Shown here piece after piece: positions 1 through 10,770 of a DNA stretch of 64,000 bases. Every line of letters starts with the position of its first letter. Within the stretch, counting starts at the first letter, position 1. Made by a program: the position numbers and the translations under genes. A model generated the notes under the pieces. The model did not search any database and was not told the origin of the DNA. It saw only the letters and a program-made list of their open reading frames with translations. Location: the NCBI GenBank assembly GCA_002189035.1, contig NEEC01000013.1:930001-994000 (forward strand), in the 5' to 3' direction. This DNA comes from Utricularia gibba (Eukaryota > Streptophyta > Magnoliopsida > Lamiales > Lentibulariaceae).

Positions 1-2270
1 TAATGCAAACAAACCCGAAAGCCATTCTTGAAAATTGGTTCAAATGATCTTCACAAGCTTGATACAGTGGTTACAGACATGTGTGGCCCGATGAATATCT
101 TTAGAAATGAAGTAAATAGATACTATGCCTTGTTTGAGGAATTCTCCAAATATACATGGCTTTATCTCCTCAAAAAGAAATCAAATGTGTTGCACTACTT
201 CATGATATTTAAAGCCATGGTTGAAGCACAGAGTGGTAGGAAAATACTTACATTGACATCCGAACACAAAGGTCAATACATCTCTACCAAACTCAAAAAT
301 ATATGTGAAAATGACAAGAATAGTGCACTAATTTATAGCTCCATACATAGTACAACAAAATAGGACCTATGAAAGGAAAAACCACACCATGATGAATATG
401 ACGAGATGCATTTTATATGAGAAGAAAGTACCTTTGCAATTCTAGGGAAAATTAGTACACACAAAAGGCATAAAGGAGAGAAAGTCACCATACAATTTTT
501 GGTTCAAAAAAAACCAGACTTATATCATCTAAGAATTTTTGGATTTTTCTGCTACATACTCAGGCCAAGGAACTAAGGGCCAAACTAGACACCAAATTTA
601 CAATGAGAATATTTCTAAGTTATTCCAATACTAACTAAGCATACCATGTGTTAAATCTTACCTGCCACAAAATAGGGCTCATTTAAGATGTTATAGTAGA
701 TGAGTCAAAATGCTTTGACTAAGGAAATCTTTCATCTTCCTCTCAAATGGAAGCCTCTACAGTCAACGTGTTAAATTTGTTCTCTTAAAATCAAGAAGTG
801 AATAATACTCTTTATGATATGCATGTTCACCCAAACTCTTCGAAATTTTCAACTGCCACAAGTGTCAACTCAGACTTGTCTACTTTCAATATTCTGAACA
901 ATTACAATGATCTCAACTCACAATCAAGTGATGGTTAGAAAGATCCTGACTCTGTCAATGAATAGAATAGAGTCAGTGAAGATCATGACAATTCATGAAA
1001 TATTGAGGACACACCAGGAGACAATCTTGATTGCTCAACAACTCTCATCAAAATTTCACACTTGAAATAAATGAGGGATCTCCTCAACTCCTCTCTACGA
1101 ATGAAGTGCATGAGGGATCTCCTCAACTCCTTCTGATAGACCCTATGAATGCATCATCAATTAACACTAGATCAAAAGAACTTGCATCACACTACCCATA
1201 TGCTAGATGTGATGGAAATTTGAGTAATCATAATTGATTCAAATCCCGTAGAGTGGCCAAAGGTTACCTTCAACAGGCGGGTATCGACTACTACAAGACA
1301 TTCACTCTAGTAGCCTGACTCAATACAATCAAACTAATTATAGACATGACAATTGTAACTACTAGAAGTTTCATCACTTAGGCATCAAATGTGCTTTTTT
1401 AAATGGAAAGCTACATGAGAAATAAAGGATGGGAAGAACAAGGTACTAAAGGTTAAGAAAACACTATATGGATTGAAGTAAGTACCTAAAGAGTCGTACT
1501 CTACCATCGATTCCTATTTCATCGAATTGGGATATAATAGAAGCAACAACGACACTACACTTTATGTTATGAACACCTAAGCAGGCAAGGTTATCATATC
1601 ACTACTTGTAGATGATATCCTAATTACAAGAAGTAATCCTGACCTCATTGAAGAATAAAAAGCTAGGTTGGAAAATGGCTTCAAATTGGTGGGTCTCGAT
1701 CTTACCAAATACTTTCTTGGCTTAGAAGTTTTGTAAGACCAAGAATACATACTTGTGAGCCAAAAAAATATATTGAGGATTTAATGGTCAGATATGGACT
1801 TCAAGATGCCAAGGGTAGCAAAGTACTATTTCCTCCCGAAGTTAAACTAAAATTTGCAAATGGTGAGATTGAGCATGCCAATGTGCAAGAATACCAATGC
1901 CTCAATGGCGTCCTCTTATGCCCAACCGCAAAAAGACTTAACATTACATTTGCAATGTCTTATCTATCTAGATTCATGCACAAACCTTACACTATACACA
2001 TGAAAGTAGCTAGGAAACTCCTCAAGTACTTGAAATTTAATGATAATTTATGACTTTATTTTAAAATAGGATCTAATCTTTTCTTGCAAGGTTTTGTAGA
2101 CTTTGATTTTGCAGGAAATGAAGATAACTATAGCTCACTATTGATTGCATATTCAACCTAGGATCAACAACTTTTGCATGGAATAACAAAAAGCAAAGTA
2201 CTATTGCACAATCTTCCGCCAAGGCCGAATGGGTGATCAAAATATGCATTTAAGGTCTACAAAAGTAACA
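1..2270 (+). mobile_element. Degenerate Ty1/Copia retrotransposon body (integrase, RT, RNase H)
   Basis: Broken Copia polyprotein that runs into the window from the left. In order I see an integrase-like stretch (about 28-360), a Copia reverse-transcriptase start with the signature VAKGYLQQ near 1255-1280, the RT active-site region LLVDDILITRS near 1600-1635, and an RNase H tail with SSAKAEW near 2210-2230. Frames change and stop codons fall throughout, so no full-length protein can be made. The order integrase before RT is diagnostic of Copia (known for the family). No LTR was recognised on the right side. The gag and protease parts lie outside the window or are lost. Confidence 0.88.
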
Positions 2271-3855
2271 CATTGTATATTTATTTACAATTTATTTACA
2301 TTATAGGGATGAACTTTATGATCGAAAATTTAATTTATATACGATTCTACTATTTTCGTAAAAATGACTACATAAATAGTAATGATTTTCTTGCACCATA
2401 TAGAGGCATACACAACCATCTTAAAGAATGAGATGCAAGTTCAAGAGGGTCGCAAATTGCACGAGAGTTGTTCATAAGAGGCATGTGAGACAAGGAATGT
2501 TATTGAGAGAGCATCACGGCTAATGAAAATAAGATGAAGAATACTTTGTAACTATAATTACTACCCTATTAAGAATAAACATAAATTATTCTTATTTGTA
2601 CTATCATGCAAAATTTCCTTCGACTAGAGATGCTTATAAATTCATATGAGGAATAATGTGGACCTTACGCCATGAATCAAACCCATCACCTACAAGATGA
2701 AGAATAAACCCAACCCAATTGTAGAAACTTAAGGACACATACCTTGTCACCAATCGGAGGTTCTAGAGTTGAACGAGAACTTGAGCCTGGAGGTTGTCGG
2801 AGTGCTACTTGGTGGCCAGACTCTTTTGCTTTCTCTTTTGTTTCTACTCTTTGTAATGAGCAACTTGTGTTGAACATTGTTTTTTTTGTGACGTTCTTCA
2901 TTTTTGTGCCAGTTGGAAAGTCAATGAGGATTAGACTAACCTTGATACTCAAGAGTATGAAGTTAAAGAAGAAGACATATCGAGCATTGAGAATACAAAA
3001 ACTGGACACATTTTGAAAATGCAATGTGGGTTGAGTATAGTAGGGGATGTAGGATTTAGTTACTTCAACAAAAAATTAATGCTTTTCTTGCAATCTTTAA
3101 TTTGATTAGAAGTGTGGCACATTCTAAATTTCAAACTTGTATAGGTGGTTTTAAGTCCTCAAAAGCTACCCCTTGATGAGCCTAATCTTCATTCCTATCT
3201 TTAATCATTTTCAAACAATGGAATTTCACACAGCATTTGACATCTTAAGTATGATAAGTAGAAGGAATCAACACCACAAGAAGGGCAAAAATGAACATTC
3301 TATATGATTATAAGGTTATAGTTCACATTTTGACATATAACGTTGTAAACCATTCAAACGTAATCAATCATACCAAATCAATAGTTTTACTGAAGCATAA
3401 TAATTTAAACACATTGATCAAACCAACACATTTCTAAAATTATACATTCATACGTAATCATACGTAAACCATTCAAACGTAATCAATCATACCAAATCAA
3501 TAGTTTTACTTAAGCATAATAATATACATAGGTTTTTTGTAGTAGAATAACATAAATCCTAATAAACTAACTACACAGAATAAACAAGCCTTAAGTATCA
3601 CATAGTTCTAGTTCATATTCCAAACTATGAATCGACATATTGTGAAATCATAATGATTTAATGACATATGAATTCCTTCACTTCCGCTGATGTTGACCCC
3701 TAAAATTCCCTTCAAGGACAGTTGCTTGGTAGAACATAATCAACGTCGAGATAATATACCCAGGATTTTCTTCCTTGCTCATAGCAGGGACAGCCATTAA
3801 CGTGTGATTGTATCTCAATCTAGGGTCATTGATTTAGGAGGAATGAGGTCAAAAT
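2271..3855. other. Gene-free AT-rich stretch between Copia and Gypsy remnants
   Basis: No supported gene. Open frames near 2686-3024 occur on both strands and resemble nothing I know. The stretch contains the 60-bp direct repeat listed separately. It may hold decayed 5' parts of the Gypsy element that follows. Confidence 0.5.
3345..3523. repeat. Pair of 60-bp direct repeats
   Basis: The block starting GTAAACCATTCAAACG at 3345-3404 recurs at 3464-3523 with one visible mismatch (G versus T). The start-to-start distance is 119 bp. The near identity contrasts with the strong decay of the retrotransposons around it, so the duplication looks recent. Confidence 0.9.
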
Positions 3856-3859
3856 CTCA

Positions 3860-3955
3860 ATTCTCTTGATAGCCCAACACCTCAAGCATTTCGACAGAAA
3901 TTAGAGTAATAGAAAGATGGTTTTTTTGACTTGTGAAAATTTGAGGTATTTCTTT
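3860..3955 (+). repeat. Left copy of repeat bounding the Gypsy remnant
   Basis: The region from CTCTTGATAGCCCAAC to GACTTGTGAAAATTTGAGG matches 9190-9275, where CTTGACAGCCCAATGCC leads to GACTTATGAAAATTTGAGG. Both copies have the same orientation and lie outside the gag and integrase ends. They could be LTR or untranslated-region remnants of one element. Similarity was judged by eye. Confidence 0.6.
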
Positions 3956-6900
3956 CTTTCAAGAGCTCCAGTGGTGAGATTATGAGGAATACTCTAACAA
4001 TAAGTCTTATTTCAACAATGTCATCAAGTTGAGACAAGTTGGAGTTTCTGGAATTTATCTTTTATTTTTTTGCATGAAATTTAATTTTAGTTGTGATTTG
4101 TATCATAGTCCAAAAGAGGAATCAAAAACTGATGAGGATCATACTTCATATTTCTATCAATTGATTTCATGAACAAATTTACAAGAAATTGATGAACCAT
4201 TCTTGGGGGTGTTATATGGCTAGTCTTCGGCCATCAATACTTGAAGTATTGAATATGTTTGATCCATTAACTGTACTGAAGCATTTTAGAGAGCATTGAT
4301 AATTGAGAAAAAAAGATAAGAAAGAAGACGAAGTAGATGGCACTACTACTATGAGTACGCCTAATGTTAAGGAATCATTAGCTCCTCAAGTGTAGCAACC
4401 TAGAAATTGACTATTTTTGTGAAGTGCTTCTCATGTGGTGAAATCGGCCATAAGAGTACTAAGTGTAGAAGTATCGAGAAGAGAAACATGTATGTGGATC
4501 CAATAAATTAAGATGAAGGGAACGATGACACTCGCTTTGAGAACTTATATGTGGAATCTACCTCAAAGATACTTGTTGGTAATGATATTATTCAGACTCT
4601 AGTCGAAAGGAGGATTTGCCTAACTCTAGCAATGGAATCTGGCACCTTGTGGCTATTGAATAATATCTTTCAATCAACTTGCATCATTGGAAACAAGGTG
4701 TGCAAATTTATCATCAATGCCAGGAGCTGCGGCTACTTCATTTGAAAAGAGGCTGTACAAAAGTTAGCATTGAAGACGAAGGCTCTTGGAAAACCATATT
4801 AGTTCAAGGGAATTTATAAGGATTCTTTCTACCAAGTATCAAAGAAGGCTTAAGTCAACTTCTCTATTGGAAAAATTTGAAAGGATAAGGTGTTGTGCGA
4901 CATCATGAAAATGGATGCTCGTCACTAATTTCTAGGGAGGCTATGACAGTATGATAGCCATACGAACCACGATGAACATCCTAACACATATTAATTTTAG
5001 TTTAGTGAGTCAAAAATTGTATTATTATTGTCTAGATCTTTAGGGAGTGACTCAAAGGTTGTTGTTAGCTTTCTTTTGCATAAGTACCTTGAAGTCGAGA
5101 TTGAAGATCAAATGGCTTTCTTGATTGTAGAGAAATTCAGACAGCAAGCTGTTTAAGATTATTTTAATAGTCGAGAATTTTCAATAATATTTCCTGATAA
5201 TCTACCTTCAAGACTACCCTCTTTACGTAATATTCAACATCAGGTTGACTTTATTCTAAGGACTATCTTACCAAACAAGGCTCAGTATAAAATGAGTTTT
5301 GGTGAACATGAAGAGTGAGGAGACATGTTGAGGAGCTTGTATCTAAAGAACACATCAGGGAAAGTCTAAGCCCATGTGCCGTATCGGCAATATTCATACC
5401 TAAAAAAGGAGGAACATGGCACATGTATGAGGATAGTTGTGCCATCAAAAATCTCATGGTGAAATATCAGTTTCATATTCCGAGATTGGATGATTTATTT
5501 GATTAAGTTCATGGTGCTTCTATTTTCAGCAAACTCAATTTAAAAAATGGGTATAACTAGATTTGTATCAGACTAAGGGATGAATGAAAAGCAACATTCA
5601 ATACTCGGAAAGGCCTATATAAGTGACTTGTTATGCCATTCGGACTATCTAATGCCCCAAGCACATCCATGAGAGTCATGAAGTAGCTCCTACGTCTCTT
5701 TATTGGATGTTGAACTGTGATTTACTTCAATGAAATTTTGATTTATAGTCGTGACAGAGACACATATCAAGGATGTGAAGAATATATTCCCAACCTTACA
5801 AGCAGCATGCTTTTTTGAAGTCCTTACTATGTGTATCTTCTTCATTGATTATGTAGTATTCTTGAGGTTTATTATTTCAGGAAATGGATTCAAAGTTGAT
5901 CCATCAAAGGTGAAAGTAATTAAAGTATGGTCAACCCCCACATTCTTTGAAGTAAGGATTTTCACAATCTTGCCTCACTTTATCGGAGATTCATTTCCCA
6001 TTTTAGCACAAAATTGGTCCCAATTACAAAGTGTGTCAAGGAAGAAATATTCACATGGAACGCAATAGTTGAGCAAGCCTTTTCACATATTAAATAGTTG
6101 TTGTCATCCCCAATGTTGACACTATCAAACTTCACCCAATCATTCAAACTCCATTGTCATGCATCAAGAGTAGGCATTGGTGCCGTGTTGAGCTAGTTTG
6201 GCTGTCTCATAGCATACTTCAATGAGATACTAAGTGAAGGAAAGCTTAAATGTTCTACTTATGATCTTGGGTTATTCTCTCTTAGATAAGAGGTTAAGCA
6301 TTAGAGACACTATCTCTTTCAACAAGATTTCATTATGTAGATTGACCATGACTCCTTGAAGTATATCCATTCTCAAGAAAAAGTTTTGATTTATCATGCT
6401 TGTTGGTTTTCTTATTTGCAACGGTTCTCTTTCTCCATTCACCACACTAGTGGAACCTTAAATTGAGTAGCAAATGCGTTAAGTCACAAAAGAGTTTGCT
6501 TGACAACTTTGTGGGTTATTGTGGTAGGGTGTGAGGTGTTATCCCAATTATATTCTAAGGATACCTACTTTGTTGAGATTTTGAAGACTGTTAACATGGA
6601 AATTTTCACAGGGTTTTCCTTGGTTGATGGGTTTCTGTTGAAGTGAAACCACTTGTGTATATCGGAATCGAGTTTACAAATTCAACTGATCCATGAAATT
6701 CATGGTGAAGGCCATGTTGGGCAAGATAGGACTCTAATATTGCTTCAAGAGTTATATTTTTGACACGAGCAGCACCATACAGTGTCATGTTTACCAACAT
6801 ACAAAGGGACAGCCTTCAAACGTAAATCTGTAAATGCCATTACCCACTCCTTTGAAGCCATGGGTTGATCTTACCATGGACTTCATCTTAGGTCTATCAT

Positions 6901-7400
6901 GGATGACTCATGGGTTTGATTCTATATTTTCCATCATAGATCAGTTTTAAAAAATGGCTCACTTTATATCATGCATGAAGACAATGGATGCAAGTGCAAT
7001 AGCTACTATCTTATTTCAAGAAATATACTATTTACAGAAATTGCCTTTATCGATTGTGTCTGATCGTGACACAAGGTTTGTTGGTCATTTTTGGAGAAGT
7101 TTAAGGCAACTAGTCGAAACCAAGCTTAATATCAGTAGCACCTATCAACGGTGTCTTGTTGATAGTGATCATAAAGGGTGGAATGTACTCTTGAGTCGGG
7201 CTAAATTCACCCATAATCATGTGGCAAGTCGTACGATCAGCTTCAGTCCCTTCCAAGTTCAAAGTTATATATTTTGTGCAACCTCAGAGACCTACGATAC
7301 TGACTCATCTAGTGGATCAGCAGTGTCTAAATAGAAATGCTGAACAATTTTTTAATTCCTTGCAGATAGTCCATCAGCAAGTCATCGACAACCTTAATAC

Positions 7401-8891
7401 TATAAGGTTTCTCATAGACATCATATGTCCTCAATGCAGCGAAATTTAAAATTTTTGAGAAACCCAAAACACAAATCTCAGAATACGGTATACATTAGAT
7501 AAAGTGATTCTAAAAATACATTTCAGTGCACTCCGTTATTCACCAATTGCCAACAGTAGACGGCCTCTATGGTAGCCACACGTGAAGCACTCTATCGATA
7601 ACCTTCTCAAAATATGAAAAATCTATGATGGTCAATCTCTTTAGATGCTAGTAGAGAAAGTCTCTCCTTACAGATAGATCTGATAGAGAATGAATATATG
7701 AAAAATCTATGTGGATTGAATCTTTCTGATTATCTTATATAGATATCTGGTAACATATTTAATCAAATCTTCATGAAGATCTTATCTCATGGAAATCTAG
7801 TAAATATATATGTTCTCAAATTTTATCTATATCAGATCATTTATTTTAAATTTAATCAATACTAATTTCAACATAACTTTCTATTTAATTTATTCAGTTT
7901 ACCAATTATATTTCATGTAATTGTGTCATTCTATTTTATATCAATGAATGTTTTCACTATTAAGTGTGACACTATCAGATTTTTTAATCAAGGTCGTAAT
8001 AATGAATTTTTTAATTAACTCTTAATTAATTAAATCCATCATTATCGATCATGAGTAATGTCTATTAACATATCATGATTCCCAAGATATAAAAATAATC
8101 AGGTGAACTGATTGAAGCTTTCTATGACCAATCATCATGTAATAAATAGCTTTCATCATACTTATATCTCATTTGATACCAAATAATGGGTGTGTGTCTT
8201 TCTAATGTATTGAACTTATAATTGCATTTATGTACTGACACTCAATAAACTACTCAAACTCTTCGAGTGTCATTACCCTGGACCCAAGACTTATTGTTAG
8301 GCTTTATTGCAATTATTTGAGATAAAATCTCATAGCTAACATGAGTGATGAATTCTTTATTAATCAATCAACTACCTCTAATTTTAAGGAGTCTCATCTC
8401 TTCTCATCTATATTAGGCAAATCATGATTAGAATCCCATTAGTAATGAGCAAAAACGCAAGCTTAAAATCAAGATAACTTTGTTGATCTTAAATCTAAGT
8501 TTACTTGCATGGTTATCATATTCTAAATCTTGCTATTAACACTTGGTTAACTTCTCATAATAGCATCTAAAAAACGAGTCATCCAGTGAATCAACTCTCT
8601 AATTGACATCCACGCATTGCCTAAACAACTTAGAGAACTCAATATGTGCCAGCTAATATGTATTTGTGATATCTTCATTTTACAAATACGTCAACCAAAG
8701 AATTTTTAACTTGAACATAAATACTTAAAGAATCTTACATTATGATCTCATCATAATTTATCTAGCATATAGAACAAGTAGAGTATTTTATCAATGATAT
8801 AAATTTGATTACAATTCAAAATAAATATCAAACGATAATATTTTCCAATAAGTTGATTGTCTCTAGAATACATACACTAACAAATATATTC
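7401..8891. mobile_element. 1.49-kb insertion flanked by 5-bp target duplication AATAC
   Basis: The Gypsy integrase reading stops at 7400 and resumes at 8897 in a position that continues the same protein region (NLN before; KYKAIINKS after). The base string AATAC is present at 7396-7400 and again at 8892-8896, as expected for a 5-bp target-site duplication. The inserted DNA is AT-rich with no coding capacity that I can read. It has no terminal inverted repeat, and its ends are not a clean TG...CA, so a decayed solo LTR or a non-autonomous element are both possible. Confidence 0.75.
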
Positions 8892-9189
8892 AATACCAAA
8901 TACAAAGCCATCATAAACAAATCTAAGAGATTTGTGGAATACAAGGTCAGGATTTGGCTTGGATACTTATCATGAAGAATCAGTGTCTTGCTCATGAATA
9001 TCACAAGCTTGCATTTAAGAAGATTGGTCCTGGTCCAGTGGAAATACTAGAGAAGATCAATTTTAATGCTTATAAGGAGCATCTACCTCCTAGATTTCAA
9101 ATGTGTGATGTTTTTAATGTTCGCCATATGTTCCCTTATCATTTAGAGGTAAATGCTTTTACACCTAAAGAGGATGTAGGAGGTAAATG

Positions 9190-9275
9190 CTCTTGACAGC
9201 CCAATGCCTCAAGCATTTTCATGGGAATTGGTACAACACCAAGGTAGTTTTTTTGACTTATGAAAATTTGAGGAT
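9190..9275 (+). repeat. Right copy of repeat bounding the Gypsy remnant
   Basis: Partner of 3860-3955. It begins at the stop of the Gypsy polyprotein tail and ends in the same AAAATTTGAGG block, followed by a short ATT microsatellite near 9279-9297. Confidence 0.6.
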
Positions 9276-9405
9276 AATAATATTATTATTATTATTAAAA
9301 ATTTGATACTTATCATAAGATATTTTATAACTAGACATATTTCGTATTTCATATCTACATACAAACGTGTTTTCATGTAATGTATTCAAGAGCCTTGCTT
9401 CTTAA

Positions 9406-10570
9406 CACCCCTTTGTAATGGTTGGGTCATCTTGAATCGGCCCATTCTTCATAATTTTAAAACTTTTCTGGGTGGTGTAGTCTAAGAAAATAAAAAATAT
9501 ACATACGTTCGGAAGAACAGGCTGCGGATATTCTGAAGAAATGCTTATTTCCAAAGAACTTCAATCGAATTTGACATTTGCAAGGGTTATGATTGAATGT
9601 GCTACTCACTTAATCGGAATCCAAATTCCTTCATCAAGGAGGAATGTTGGTGGGTGAAGAAGGAATTGATTCAAATTCCCAACAACATGAGGAAAAATGG
9701 CGAGAAAGCGGAAACCTGATGAAGATGCATGGATCTATGGAACTTGGGAAGAAAGAGAAGGAGATGGACAATGGAACTGTTCTCATGGTGATTGGGCCTG
9801 GGCAATTGAAGTCTCACTTGAAACAGACCACGAATTGTGAAGCTCGTCGCAATTCACCTGGCCCAAGACCTGAGAGAGGAGAATCACGTAAGAAAATCAG
9901 CTTGCAAAGCAAGAGTAAATGCAGCAGATTCATGGAGCAACGGTAACTTTCCAACAGACATAAGCCAAGTCTATAAATAAGAGACCTTGTGATGTATGTA
10001 TGCACAGCTAGTTACAAAGTCTTAAAAGACTTCAAAACATTTTCTGCTCATTCACGCAATCCCTTCTCAATACAAAGTCAAGTTCTCCAACCGATACTAC
10101 TGGTGCCAAAGATGCTACTATAATTGTTGAAATTATTGCTCAGATTACTCGGCTGTTGATGTTTCTTCTAAGGCACAGATGATACCAATTCAATTGGGTT
10201 GCTGTTGTTGTCAATTGATTATCCGATTGCATGCACAGATGAACCATAATCCATCTCAGACGCCATAATGAAATCCCGTCCATGAAAAGAACTCCAAGCA
10301 AAACTTTACACCAACATCGGACCTCTAATCATTAAAAAAAAAAAAAACCATTTTTGCACCTTAATTCTTTCACCAATGCCCCAACTCAACATCAACATTG
10401 AAGAAACAAGAAAAATCATTTTTCATGCACAAAAAAAAAAAAAAAAGAAACACTATGTCCTCCTTCCCACCACCCCTTTGTAATGGTTGGATGGTTCTGA
10501 ACCCAACCCGTTCTTAACAATTTTTAAACTTTTATGGGGTGGTGATATGTCTAAGAAAATGAAAAATATA
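9406..10570. repeat. Two ~100-bp direct repeat copies (9406-9505 and 10471-10570)
   Basis: Both copies start CACCCCTTTGTAATGGTTGG and end near GTCTAAGAAAAT-AAAAATATA; they differ at scattered positions. They flank the Copia 3' fragment at 9508-10110. A 100-bp length excludes a target-site duplication. They may be two members of one dispersed short repeat family, or remnants of an element into which the Copia DNA went. Confidence 0.75.
9508..10110 (+). mobile_element. Copia 3' end: RNase H tail, polypurine tract and LTR
   Basis: At 9508-9570 the frame reads EEQAADIL-KCLFPKNF, a decayed form of the end of Copia polyproteins (ADIFTK...). A purine run AAGGAGGAA at about 9637-9645 is directly followed by TGTTGGTGGGTG, the expected polypurine tract and LTR start. 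Inside the LTR a TATA box (CTATAAATAAG) sits near 9971-9981. After the LTR, at about 10100, TGGTGCCAAAGAT partly resembles a tRNA-Met primer site, suggesting that internal sequence may also follow. The 100-residue open frame at 9644-9946 is LTR sequence, not a gene. Confidence 0.65.
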
Positions 10571-10770
10571 TATAATTTGTAAAATAAAAAATTATTCAAG
10601 TATTTTATAGATCATAAATTACAGTATAACCCAAGCAGTTTGTTTATATAGAATTTCACCAAAAATAGCAACTACTTTTTAGGATATATTTAGAAAGTGA
10701 CTATTGTAGTACCCCGACCATCACAAGTACATCAGAATTCCAAACAAAACGAGCCCAAAACATCTGAACC
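10111..10770. other. Gene-free stretch upstream of the LSG1 stop codon
   Basis: No gene seen. It contains two long A runs (near 10334 and 10430) and the second copy of the ~100-bp repeat. The part nearest 10770 should include the LSG1 3' untranslated region. Confidence 0.5.

Larger units (their letters stand above)
3856..9285 (+). mobile_element. Degenerate Ty3/Gypsy retrotransposon with nested insertion
   Basis: Decayed Gypsy element. In order: a gag tail (about 4030-4390), a CCHC zinc knuckle at 4422-4471 (CFSCGEIGHKSTKC), a protease-like region near 4680-4800 whose catalytic Asp-Ser/Thr-Gly is not intact, RT pieces at about 5260-5760 (the FDD motif reads FNE), RNase H (about 6080-6480), integrase (about 6850-7400), and the polyprotein end at about 8897-9196 (DVFNVRHMFPYH). 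RT before integrase is the Gypsy order. Many stops and frameshifts are present. The coding sequence is split between 7400 and 8892 by a foreign insertion. Related sequence lies at both ends (3860-3955 and 9190-9275), possibly terminal remnants. Confidence 0.87.

Noticed and set aside
9644-9946. 100-residue frame that could be a small gene
   Set aside because: It lies inside a Copia LTR, starting at the LTR border after the purine tract.
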